Assembly (NCBI GenBank): GCA_021234155.1
Contig: JAJEKV010000015.1
Span: 1,460,852 to 1,524,851 of the forward strand
Direction: 5' to 3'
Length of the DNA stretch: 64,000 nt
Origin: Isoetes taiwanensis
Lineage: Eukaryota; Streptophyta; Lycopodiopsida; Isoetales; Isoetaceae
Part shown: in pieces, positions 10,531-20,530 of the stretch
Numbering within the stretch: position 1 is the first letter of the stretch
Layout of the letters: every line of letters starts with the position of its first letter
The notes under the pieces: generated by a model
The model's database searches: none
Seen by the model: only the letters and a program-made list of their open reading frames with translations
What the model was told of the DNA's origin: nothing
Position numbers and translations under genes: made by a program

Positions 10531-11900
10531 AGCAAAGATGTTATATTCAGAATAAGTTGCCCTCAGCAGGGATTAGAGGGAGAATTCCGGAGGAAGTGTG
10601 GTGTGGGAGAAAACAGTCTGTGGAAAGGTTGCGTGCGTATGGTTGTTTAGCATACATGCATGTGCCGGAGGAGTTGCGTTCCAAACTAGATGACCGAAGT
10701 ATAGAAACTTACCTTGTTGGCTATGAGGATCAGGGGTATAGGTTGTATGATCCTAAGACTAGAAAAATTCATGTAAGTCGAGATGTGGTGTTTGACGAAA
10801 CCAGGTTTTATAAAGATAGGTTCGCAAAGCCAGATATGACGCATAAAGAAAAGGAAAACTTGGAAAACCAACCTTGGGCTCCAGAAGGCTGGTTTGATGA
10901 TGAGGATGATAAAAAGAAAGAAGAATATCAACTAGAAGATGTTGAGGCCCAGGAGATAGAAGATGACATTGTGGAAGAACTTCCGGAAAATACAGGATTA
11001 GAAGAGCAGGGTATGGAAGCAGGTTTGGAAGAACAGATTGAAGAGCAGGCGGTAGAGTCAGGAGATGTAAGGGTTGAAGAACAAACTGAAGAGCAGACAG
11101 TGGAACCTGGAGAGGTAGGGGTCGAAGAACTGCCTCATCCACAGAGAGGTGATGCAGAGAGATTAAAGCGAGAAGTACCCTTTGACACATCAAAATATGG
11201 AAGGGATGAGCGTGGTAGAAGCACTCGCGAACGCAGAGTCCCTGAAAGATTTAAGGAATATGAATTGGGGCCACCATCCATGTTATGTGTTGTGGAGCCG
11301 AAATCTTATGATGAAGCTGCCAACTCACCAGAAGCAGAAAAATGGCACAGGGCAATGGAGGAGGAGTTGAACTCATTTAAATTGACAGGCACCTATGATT
11401 TAGTTTCGCGTCCAAAAAGGAAGAATGTTGTGGGATGTAAGTGGATTTTCCGTTTGAAAAAGGGGCCTGATGGTGAAGTTGAAAGGTACAAGGCAAGGTT
11501 GGTCGCACAGGGCTTCACTCAAAAGGAGGGTATAGATTACCACGATACATTTTCTCCTATTGTTAAACTAACCAGTTTGAGAGCTTTAATAGCCCTTGCA
11601 GTTGAGCATAATCTGGAACTTGACCATATGGATGTAAAAACAGCGTTTTTAAATGGGGATTTGGAGGAGGAAATTTTCATGGAGCAACCGATTGGCTTCG
11701 AGGTGCAAGGCAACAAAGTTTGCAGGCTGAAGAAAGCGGTATACGGGCTTAGACAAGCAGCTCGACAATGGTACGTATGTATGAATTCCTTCTTATTATC
11801 TCAAGGGTTTGAAAAGTTAGCGAGTGAAGGAAATTTATACATACGAAGAGTAGGTGATGAGTTTTGCATTATTGCTTTGTATGTTGATGACTGCGAATGA
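10479..11900 (+). pseudogene. copia integrase C-terminus and reverse transcriptase
   Basis: An open frame of 473 codons. It carries the end of integrase (YIQNKLPS, RLRAYGC), an acidic linker with repeated EEQTEEQTVEPGEV-like units, and the RT core with WIFRLKKGPDGEVERYKARL, DYHDTFSPI, MDVKTAFLNGDL and KAVYGLRQA. It stops just past the active-site YVDD (about 11880-11891). Downstream, to about 12020, RT residues continue in another frame with an internal stop. Confidence 0.92.
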
Positions 11901-12023
11901 CCCTTGAGCAATAGAAAGTTTTGGATGAATGCAAAGCTATCCTAAAAGCCGTGTTTGAGATGAGTGATCTTGGTTGTTTAAAGAAGCTTTTAGGGATGGA
12001 GGTTACTCGAATAGGAAACCGGA

Positions 12024-12872
12024 GTGCTTATGTTGACTCAGAAGCAATATATTAGAAAGATGCTTGATAAGTTTTTTATGACAGAGTGTAAACCAGTTCC
12101 AACCCCTCTAGTGGTTAACAATAAAATCTGTGGGAGTATGTGTCCTAGCACTGAGGAAGAGAAAAGGCGCATGAAGAAAATACCATATAGGGAACTCATA
12201 GGAAGTTTACTTTTTGTAGCCAATGCCACAAGGCCCGATATTGCGTTTGCCGTAAGTCTGTTGAGCAGGTATTTGAACAATCCAGGTTGGGCACACTGGG
12301 TCGCTGCAAAACGAATTCTTAGGTATTTGAAGGGAACTATAGAGCTGGGGATTGGTTATATAAAAAGTGATGGGAACCCTGAAATAGCAGGTTTTGCAGA
12401 GCTTTCTGGTTATGCAGATGCAGACTGGGCTGGAGACTTGGATGAGCGAAAGTCTACCACAGGATATCTTTGCAAACTCAATGGGACAGTAATTTCATGG
12501 TGTAGTAAGAAACAGAATTGCACAGCAATGTCGAGTGCCGAGTCAGAGTATATATCAGCATCATCAGTATGTAGAGAAATAATTTGGCTAAGGAGACTGT
12601 TAGATGAACTTGGGGAGAAGCAAGAGAATCCAACTAAGTTATATTGTGATAACAAAAGTTGTATAGCTATAGCTAAAAATCCGGTACTGCATTCGAGGAC
12701 GAAACACATTGATTTGCATTATCATTTTATTCGAGAGAAGGTGGCTGAAGGAGAAATTGATTTGCAGTATATCCCTACTAGTAGACAGGAAGCAGATATT
12801 TTGACGAAAGCGTTGGGTGAAAGGAAACATGTCGAGTTTAGAAGTGCTATTGGCATTCGGAATATGGCATGA
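12024..12872 (+). pseudogene. copia connection and RNase H domain
   Basis: An open frame of 282 codons. It opens with LTQKQYIRKML, continues through the connection segment (PYRELIGSLLF, RPDIAFAVSLLSRY), and has the RNase H motifs YADADWAGD, SAESEYISAS, CDNKSCIAIAKNP and HIDLHYHFIRE, ending with ADILTKAL. It stops nine bases before the 3' LTR. It is out of frame with the RT block, so it would not be made as part of one polyprotein. Confidence 0.92.
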
Positions 12873-12880
12873 AGGGGGAG

Positions 12881-13536
12881 TGTTAGAATTAATGGCATAT
12901 GTTAATGCCATATTCCGGATGGACTATTATAACACGAAACACTTGGTGCAATGTTAAAAAGCCACGTATTGCATATACGTGTTGAATACATGCTTTAGAA
13001 AGGGGCAAAAGAAAAAGAAGAGGGGAGGACACACAGTGGACAGGAAAAAAACAACGAGGAGGTGTTCTGAAGATTGATGTCTGGCGTGGATAATCCGCCA
13101 AGGAAGAGCATTGGATTGGTATTCGGGTTGTGGTACCCAAAGCACTTAGTAGATTGACGGCGTTTTACAGTGGCAGCAAGACAAGGAGCTTGGCTGATCT
13201 GGTTTAGATCGATACTAGCAGGGCACTGCAGCAGACAGGGAGCAGAGCTTGTGTTCTATCAGGATCAGGCGGATTATATCTGTAGTCGGACTTGTGCATC
13301 TGTGGGTATTTTTGGGTGCTTGGAATACAGTGAGCATCGTGGCAGACTTAAAGCTGGAATCTGTGTAGGAGCCTGTGTAGGAGCTGCAAGAAGAATCGAC
13401 TTGCCCTGAAGCTGCCAAATTCATCTGTATGGTGTTTACAAGCTGCGGCTGATTCTATCTAAGAAGAAGTGTAATCTGTGAAGGAGACAGAGTATTGGTA
13501 TTCTTGGGTTCGATTCCCAGGCTCTGAAATTGAACA
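12881..13536 (+). repeat. copia 3' LTR
   Basis: 656 bases, directly after a purine tract and followed by the second ATATT target copy. Confidence 0.93.
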
Positions 13537-14124
13537 ATATTCCTCCTTTCTTTTCCCCAAAGTTACAGTGGCGATATAATCATTACTATAATGGACTGAT
13601 CCAATACCATTACTATAATGGACTGATTCAATTTGTGCGCTGCCTTTTCTTCCCATATAACTGGTGCTGATTGACTTAGGTGGGTTGTACCAACCTTGGC
13701 CTCCTAGGTCCGGATCCATATCTGATAATGTAGTCAGATTATATCGGCCTAAGCATTTGAAACGAATCCACCCAAGACCCGGGAAGCTGGCTACTGCTCT
13801 TAACATGCACGATTTTACCAAACCTGACACTATCCTAGCTAGCGTAGTAGCCTGAAGGATCTGCCATACTGCTAAACTGTATTGAAAATAAAGTAGCACA
13901 TTGCTCGTTATTCCCATGACGTGAATAATAATACTCCGGAGATCTTTGCTAAGTATCTGTGGATCGACAAACCCTTGCTTACAGACTCTATTTGTAAGTA
14001 GCTCGATTTGCTCACAGAATCTATTTGTAGCTCGATTTGTAGAATCTATTTGCTTACAGAATCTATTTGCAGCAAAATGCCAATCTGATGACCTGCTCTG
14101 CTTTGCCAGGATCATAGTTTCCAT
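13537..14124 (-). pseudogene. 5' half of the gene split by the copia element
   Basis: A minus-strand frame of about 196 codons that ends in the copia target site. It reads YNPPKSISTSYMGRKGS, then IESVHYSNGIGSVHYSNDY and TLGKRKEEY before the junction. Its upstream part is repetitive (CKQIDSTNRATNRFCEQIE) because it lies over CAGAATCTATTTG repeats at 13980-14075, so the true start may be further in, for example near the MDPDLGGQGW segment. Family not recognised. Confidence 0.45.
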
Positions 14125-15607
14125 TCAGTTTGGGATCTACAGCCTGTTAAAGCTCACCGAGGATCATCTCATCTGGGCACGCAAAGGATCTTCAGTTTGG
14201 GATCTGGGCACCGAGGATCTGCTCACGCAAAGGATCTGATCTTCCGGAACAGAGGAAAGTGGAAATTTCAACCAAGTTATTTGGATCTAGCCATTCCTCA
14301 CCATCTGATCATAACACATAACAGGGTTATTTTCCATATCTCCTCGAATATTCTCCTGTTGAAGCATATTCAGATGACTACTACGATAATACCCTGAATA
14401 TGCCATAAGCGCCCAAAGATGCTGCTGCAATGCTCTGTTCATGTGTTTGGCACCAGATATCATAGTTGGCATAGAACAGAACGGAACAGTTTTAGGAATG
14501 GCAAGCCTTAGGGAACGTGGGTACGGCTAGCTCATTCCCATGGAACGGAACGGCATTTTTAAAATAATACTTAAAATGATCAAAATCATTGAAATATTTC
14601 AAAATCTAACCTCTAAATATGTTAATTCATAACAACAAAGTCTCAAAATGTATATAAAAGACTTGAATGCACTTGAATAGTGCATATTTTTTTTTTTTTA
14701 TCTAAACATATATAAAGCGGTTTATTTTTTTTCGTCCGCCTAAAAAAATTCTAATATTCTCCCCGTCGTCAATCAATTGTGTTTAATTTTGTTTCTGAAA
14801 TCCGAGAACCACGTGTGCGGCAAGATGAACCGGGCAATCTGTTGGCGGCACAGATCAGTGCCATTCTTCTAGGTTGCGTCAGTCTTTTATCTATGCAGTA
14901 GTCGAAGCCCTTTAATTTCCATTTATTCAATTCGGGGCATCGTTTTGGGCAAAGAGCAAACTGACTCTTCTGGAATCGTGAAGGCAGGCTCTGGCACACA
15001 TTTCTTGCTCCAAAACTATTCAATTTATTCAATTCGGGGCATCGTTTTGGGCAAAGAGCAAACCGACTCTTCTGGAATCGTGAACGCAGGCTCTGGCACA
15101 CATTTCTTCCGCTTTCTGGGCGGAACTTGGCCGTTTGTGCACAAATCTAGAGCTTTGAGTTTCCTCCAGGGCAAGGCTATGGCATCCAAATGCTTTTGGC
15201 ATCGTTTGCAAAACTTGCATACTTTTGTTTTCTTTAATTCTAATTCTTTTCGGGATTGTAGGAGAGATAGGATTTGCGTCAAATACAAGGGTGAATGTTG
15301 TACGAGTTATGATCTGGCAAATAGTGCAAGCTAGACAAGTATGCTAATAGCTTGTGGCACTAGCAGGGATTCTTAGAAGGTAAGCGTCTTTTCATATGGC
15401 TGGGCAGAATCCAAGCGATCCATATCCCGGAAGATCCTGGAGATTGTAGCCCACAATCCAGCCACTAGAGTACGAAATGGCAAAACATCAAAGGTAAAAC
15501 TGTCTCTGAGTGCAAATCAGATCAGGGCTTAAGTTTTTCTTCTTTATCTAAGCTTTAAGCTAGTGCTTTAGTCAAGCTTAAGCTTAGGATGCAACTCCGG
15601 CAAAGCC
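14125..15607. other. Intergenic DNA with local duplications
   Basis: No gene recognised. A perfect-looking 102-base-period duplication runs about 14922-15125 (unit with TTTATTCAATTCGGGGCAT). CAGTTTGGGATCT and CACGCAAAGGATCT each occur twice at 14125-14240. From 14570 to 14760 it is AT-rich. Confidence 0.6.
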
Positions 15608-15829
15608 TGTTGAATATATGCAACCCCCCACCTCATCGTATAGGCCACGTCATCATGTTGCATGGCAATCTACATAAGGAGTTGTGTCCATTCATGTAGA
15701 GTCGCGTCTATAATTATATATCAAGCTAGGTGTGGAGCTTGTCCCACCGGTTTTTTTTCCCTTTGTTCAATATATTGCATTATATTAGTTATCTCCATCT
15801 CTCTAGATAATTTATCATAGTATCAGAGC
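15608..15829 (+). mobile_element. LTR-like relic with primer site
   Basis: A 210-base segment with TG...CA ends (TGTTGAATATATG to ATTTATCA), followed directly by TAGTATCAGAGC. That is one mismatch from the initiator tRNA-Met primer site. No downstream copy of this LTR was found in the window, so this is a truncated element. The following 100 bases have no recognisable gag. Confidence 0.6.
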
Positions 15830-15912
15830 CTGTTGCTCTTAATTCGATCCTGGGAATCAGAAATGAGAGAAGAAGTAGGAGAGCATCCTCCCTCGGAATT
15901 GAAGAAATCTAG

Positions 15913-16458
15913 GAAGAAGAATTCATTGAAGTATGCTTTGAAGAACAAATTACGGCGGCAGATGCTTATGAACAATCTGGGGTCATTAAACAAGAAGCGA
16001 AGATTTGGGGGACCAGAATCACTGCACTCAAGGGGCAGAGCATCCTTGAAGGATTTTGCACAAAATCCCCAGCATGCTTTGTTAGAGAGAAGGACATCAA
16101 AATTGGAAGTGCAGAAATTGTCATTGCGGAAAAGGATCGACCATTTGAAGCTGTTGCTAAGGCAGAAACTTGCCTCAAAGGGACGCTTCCAGAAAATTTG
16201 GCAGATTCTCTTGCCCTTGAAGACGCTGAAGCCCAGACCAATCTTGTTGGGAGTATAGATAACCCACGCTCTCTCTCGAGAGTAAGCGTCGTTTGGAATC
16301 TCCCTCCTTTGCGTCTTTCCCTATTCCTGCTCAAAATGAGAGAATACATTTCAATTCATATTGGGCAGGCCAGCATTCAGGTCGGAAATGCTTGTTGGGA
16401 TGACCCAATCCTTCAGAATGATCCAGCGGAGTATAAACCTCAAGCCCCAACTAATTGA
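15913..16458 (+). pseudogene. Open frame ending in a captured alpha-tubulin start
   Basis: A 181-codon open stretch with no ATG in its first 141 codons. Codons from 16336 read MREYISIHIGQ then ASIQVGNACW, which matches the universal alpha-tubulin N-terminus at 19 of 21 residues (Y for C at position 4, S for G at 13; my recollection of the family). Homology stops sharply after the Trp codon at 16398, and an unrelated tail of 19 residues ends at 16458. The preceding 70 bases, rich in CTCTC and CCCTCC, could be tubulin 5' leader. The upstream part (AETCLKGTLPENLADSLALED) is unrecognised. A gene fragment carried by a retroelement is the simplest reading; it cannot make tubulin. Confidence 0.7.
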
Positions 16459-16682
16459 TGCACTACAGGATTAAAAATCCCTTCAACCAAGGAAGATATT
16501 GCTGCAGAAATAGAGCCTGACAGGCCTGATTTGGATCAGACAAAAGTCGAGCAAGTGCACCCTATTGCCGTGTTGCATGGTCTGATCACCCATCCAACAG
16601 ATTTCGCCACTAAAGTAGGAGTCGCAGAAGTATTTGCAGAGGGAACGATTGAAGACTTTGTTGTTCAGAAGAAAGGGGCTGG

Positions 16683-17090
16683 GACCAGACAAGTTTCTAT
16701 AAGGAGAAAACTATTGCTACTTTTCATTTCAGACAGGTGTCTATAAGGTGGCAAAGCTGCACTACAGGCTACGCTTGATTTATGCATTTGGACGCTTTCA
16801 GACGAGTGTCTGTAAGGTGAAAGAGCCTGCACCTGCTTTTTGCACTCGAAGGCATCACCTCGGGTTCAAACATTCGCATGCTGGGAGCTCTCAAACAGGT
16901 GTTTGCAAGGAGGAAACGTTGCTAATATTCATCTCAGACAAGCATCTGTAAAGCGGTAGAGATTGCATTAGAGGCTGCACTTGAATTCTTCAATTGGATA
17001 CTTCGGACGGGTGTCTGTAAGGTGACAAAGCCTGCACCTACTTCTTACATGTCAAGGCTCTCAGACGGGCGACTGTAAGGAGGTTGAGGT
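16683..17090 (+). repeat. Seven spaced CAGAC-N4-GTCTG mini-hairpins
   Basis: A near-palindrome followed by TAAGG recurs at about 16686, 16730, 16799, 16893, 16936, 17007 and 17069, spaced 43-94 bases. Examples are CAGACAGGTGTCTATAAGG, CAGACGAGTGTCTGTAAGG and CGGACGGGTGTCTGTAAGG. Copy 4 reads CAAACAGGTGTTTGCAAGG, where both arms changed together. Between copies, GCCTGCACCT and GGCTGCACTT recur, so the larger unit is degenerate. Confidence 0.7.
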
Positions 17091-18059
17091 TGTGCATGAT
17101 ATCCTAATCATGGCAACCCCAGTGATAGAAGAGCCGGACGAGCCCTCCGTCCCTTCGTCCCACCCCACTAATATGCATGTGGATGGTATGTGCAATCCCC
17201 TCTATCTAGTGTAGACATGGCAGCAAAACTTCTCTTGGGAGAGTACATAGAACATTGAAAAAGGAAGCGCGGGCAAAGTCTCGTGCAACAAGCATAGCTC
17301 GTCGACATATGACAGATACTCCTAGTAGTAAGCCTCATCCATGCATCGATGCCGCCAGGCCAGGCAGTTGAGCAATGAGGAGCACTATCTTCAAAAAAAA
17401 CACACGGGCTTTGAATTGCTTGCTTAGCAAAGGAGATGCAGGCCTTCGCACCCAAATTGCTCAAAAGGCAGTTGGCTAATAAAACGCAGCGTGTGTCCAG
17501 CATGGAGACCTGCCTACAACAGCTTGAGGATGGCCTCTGTCTAGTGCTCTAAAAGGTAGAAGGACACGCAAAGTCTCACTAACTTGCAGGCCCGCATAGA
17601 TTCCGTGTTCATCGCCATTGAAGCCATGACATAGAACATGCAACGTGCTGAGCAGAAGACAATGACAACCATCTCCCGTCTTCGATCAGAAGCTGGGGAG
17701 GCCACTACCATGACACAAAGAATCCAAGCCGCCTTTGAAGAGAGCCCGTCATAATTGAAACCCTTCGAAGTAGGGTCGAGACATAGGAAGTGGCCTCATC
17801 CGCAGTGAACTCTAAGTGGGACTCTCGCTTACAGAAACTGGAGCACAGCTCCGTAGCTCAAGATTAGAAGGTGCGGGAGCTGTGAGCAGCCATCGCTAAA
17901 CAAGGCAAGGGCCTCCATGCAAAGGCTCATGAGCAACTGCAGCGATGCATGCACGAATTGGCAAGGCAGCAACAATGTTGCAGGAACTAAGCTCCCGGCT
18001 TCGACAAGGAGAGACCACTGTACCTGCTACGCCAGTCCCACATGCCCAAAAATCTGCAC

Positions 18060-18417
18060 GACATCAGTCAAGACCGTTGTACGGCTGCACTGCCAAGGTA
18101 TATGGCCTGACAGAAGAGGCAGGGGAGGACCTCATTAATCGGCTCTAGACGCTGATCCTCGCTCGAATGACGTTCCACACGCCAGTACACATTATTAAGG
18201 TCAGCCACCATGGTGTCCAGCGTCCAGACCACCCCCGGGTAGTCACATTCACATTTCGAGATGCGCAGGTGAGAGTAGCCATCTTGCGCCAGGGCAAGCA
18301 GTTAAAGGGGACTGCTCTGTCTATCGACCAAGATCTGACCCCAGCACAACAAGAAGACCGCAGGCACGAGTTGGCCAAAGTTAAGAGCATCCCAGACAGG
18401 GAGGAGCTGCAGGACTA
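18060..18417 (+). pseudogene. LINE ORF1p C-terminal domain remnant
   Basis: The frame reads KVYGLTEEAGEDLINRL then, after a shift, VHIIKVSHHGVQRPDHPRVV, TFTFRDAQVRVAILRQGKQL and SIDQDLTPAQQEDRRHEL. This pattern (RRM-like segment, then pR-hhhhF, then ILR-ar, then hxxDLxxxxxxxRxxL) is that of L1-type ORF1 RNA-binding proteins. The match is by pattern recognition only. The coding is broken at about 18150. Confidence 0.6.
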
Positions 18418-18499
18418 ATCTGGGTTCTTGTAGACTTGTAGAATGCAGTGTACAGGTTATATGAGATCTGCTTAGGCCAATTGCAGCCGACAAGCCAAC

Positions 18500-19250
18500 C
18501 ATTCCCTAGCAGTATCGCGGTCCTCTATTTGAGCTTTACTTGATCACTTGGAGGGCTGGCTAGCTGACAATGGGGGCGGCGGAGCTCACCTTCTGCACTA
18601 TATTATCAGGCAGCTAATATATGCTGATGATGTGGACCTCTTAGCCTACACTCCGACAGACATGCACCACCATCTCGATGTCCAGACACATTCTGCAAGG
18701 CAACCGATATACGCGTCAACCTAGCCAAGACTAAGGTGGTCCTCATATCATCCTCGCGTCAGCCGAGGGCCCCCACCTTCAGTTACCGGGGCAAAATGTG
18801 GAAGTGGCATTCACCTACAAATACTTGGGAGTGGAATTTCCTTCTATTATGTATTGGGACACATCCATACGGCTATGAGTGACGGCGGGCTAGAAGGCAC
18901 TATATACAATGCAGAACAATAGTCATAGAGTGGAGCTATATGATTGGGCCCATCAGTCGCACTTGTTCAACGTCTTGGTGGAGCCTGTCCTTTTATATAG
19001 GATCGAAGTATTGGGCCCAGTGGTGTCCCTCCCTACCTGGAATGACTTGAAGCAGGTGCAGAAAGCCGTCTTAGTACGAGCACTGGGGGTGAAGTCCACA
19101 GTCCCCTATCAAATTCTGTTGCAGGAGAGGGTTTCTTGCCTTTTTCAAGGGGCAGCCCTTGATCGTCACATTGTCTATTTTCAGAAGATGGTCAATATGG
19201 ACGATGCTCGTCTCCTTAACCTACGTTATATCATGGCAATCGGGCCGTAG
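18500..19250 (+). pseudogene. LINE ORF2 reverse-transcriptase remnant
   Basis: The active-site block IYADDVDLLAYTP is at about 18617-18655, and NLAKTKVVLISSS follows in another frame near 18720-18750. The 113-codon open frame at 18909-19250 reads FNVLVEPVLLYRIEVLGP and WNDLKQVQKAVLVRALGV, the usual segment after the LINE RT palm. No endonuclease domain was recognised upstream, so ORF2 appears truncated or heavily deleted. Confidence 0.75.
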
Positions 19251-19889
19251 CCCCTCAAGGCCTGTTGGAAGAAAAAAAAGAGCTCAGTAGCTGACTAGAT
19301 AGAATGTGTAGGAATACAGGTGCATACACGTGCAAACAGAGGTAGATCGCCATAGCTTGAGACAATACCTTGACACTCGCTTCCTCAGCAAGCTAAGTCA
19401 AGACAGCCAGCACCACATAAATCCCACATTGGAACGGGCCTCGCGATGTTTACATGCGTACCCATTTGCTTATGAAAAGGCACAGACACATTGCCTCTAT
19501 TTGCACAGGTGCACACCATCTTCGAATTGAGATGGGTAGATGGATTAGGGAGCCATGCTAGACAGGCTTTGTCAATGCTGCCAAATGGGAGCCATTTAGA
19601 ATGAGTGCTATACCTTTCAAAGTTGTCTATCATATGATCAAATCGAAACGCGCTATGCTGAGCCAGTCAGGCTTAACCATCCGCTACATGTGATATTGCG
19701 CACGACTTCTATACGGATGCTAGGATCATACCTTCAGGAGATCATGTATATGCGAGAACGGCTATGTCCTCGGACACACACTTGATATGTACATATATAA
19801 TATATACAAGTTACGCATCAATCCTATAGTGCATGTTCTAATTTAGCAAGTTCTTATGGTGCAAAAGGGGGTAGATGAGTAGCAAGGTT

Positions 19890-20530
19890 TTTAATGTTAG
19901 AATTTTCTTACATGCTATAAAGATTTATCAATTCTAGATTTTATGGACATTCTCCTACATCCCTAAGATTTCCCTTGGATTTCATGAGATTCTCTTAGAT
20001 TCCATGAAGATTTCCCTAGATTCTCCAACAATTCATGAAGACCTTATATCTTACGAAATTTTCCAAGAGATTCCCCTAGATTCCCTTAGGTTCCCTTAGA
20101 TTTCCCTTAGGTTCCCTTACGTTCTCCAAGATAAATATGTAGATTCCTTTAGATTCTTCAAGATATTATGTAAACTCCCTTAGATTTTATAATATTTCCT
20201 TAGATTCCCTTATATTCTATTAAATTTTTATGATATTCGCTTAGATTCTATGAAGATTCTCTTAGCATTATCAAAATTCTCTTTGATTCCCTTAGATACT
20301 ATGATGATTCCCCTAAATTTTCCAAGATATTATGGAGATTCCCTTATATTCCCTTAAGTTTTATAAAATTTTCTTAGATTCCTTTATATTCTATAAAGAT
20401 TTCCTTAAATAGTACGTAGATTCCCCTAGATTCTCCAAGATTACCATAGATTGCCTTAGATTCCTTTTGATTTCATGAGATTCCTTGAGATTCCCTAAGG
20501 TTTTATGAGGTCACTTCAATTCTATGAAGA
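19890..20530 (+). repeat. Degenerate GATTCCCTTA array
   Basis: Several dozen imperfect words around GATTCCCTTAGATTC, with TTCTATGAAGATT and TTCTCCAAGAT variants, at roughly 11-13 base spacing. There is no coding potential. It continues directly into the TTCTAGAA-rich block. Confidence 0.8.

Larger units (their letters stand above)
8870..13536 (+). mobile_element. Ty1/copia LTR retrotransposon, gag-less, with intact ends
   Basis: A complete insertion of 4,667 bases. LTRs are 8870-9526 and 12881-13536; both begin TGTTAGAATT and end TGAACA. The 5-base target duplication ATATT is perfect (8865-8869 and 13537-13541). A primer site TGGTATCAGAGC lies at 9528-9539 and a purine tract GAAGGGGGAG at 12871-12880. 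Domain order is protease, pre-integrase zinc motif, integrase, reverse transcriptase, RNase H, which is the copia order. No gag capsid or CCHC knuckle precedes the protease: the first ATG (9554) lies 14 bases after the primer site and leads at once into the protease. Several frameshifts and stops break pol, so it cannot move by itself as read here. Confidence 0.95.
17110..19760 (+). mobile_element. Degenerate LINE (non-LTR retrotransposon), copy 1
   Basis: Decayed ORF1 and ORF2 remains in plus orientation. A possible ORF1 start lies at 17110 (ATGGCAACCCCAGTG). The ORF1 C-terminal domain is at about 18060-18417, and reverse-transcriptase and C-terminal pieces follow to about 19640. Many frameshifts and stops are present. 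The 3' part around 19330-19640 is similar to 36140-36430, which shows a dispersed family. I did not find target duplications or a clear tail on this copy. Confidence 0.75.
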
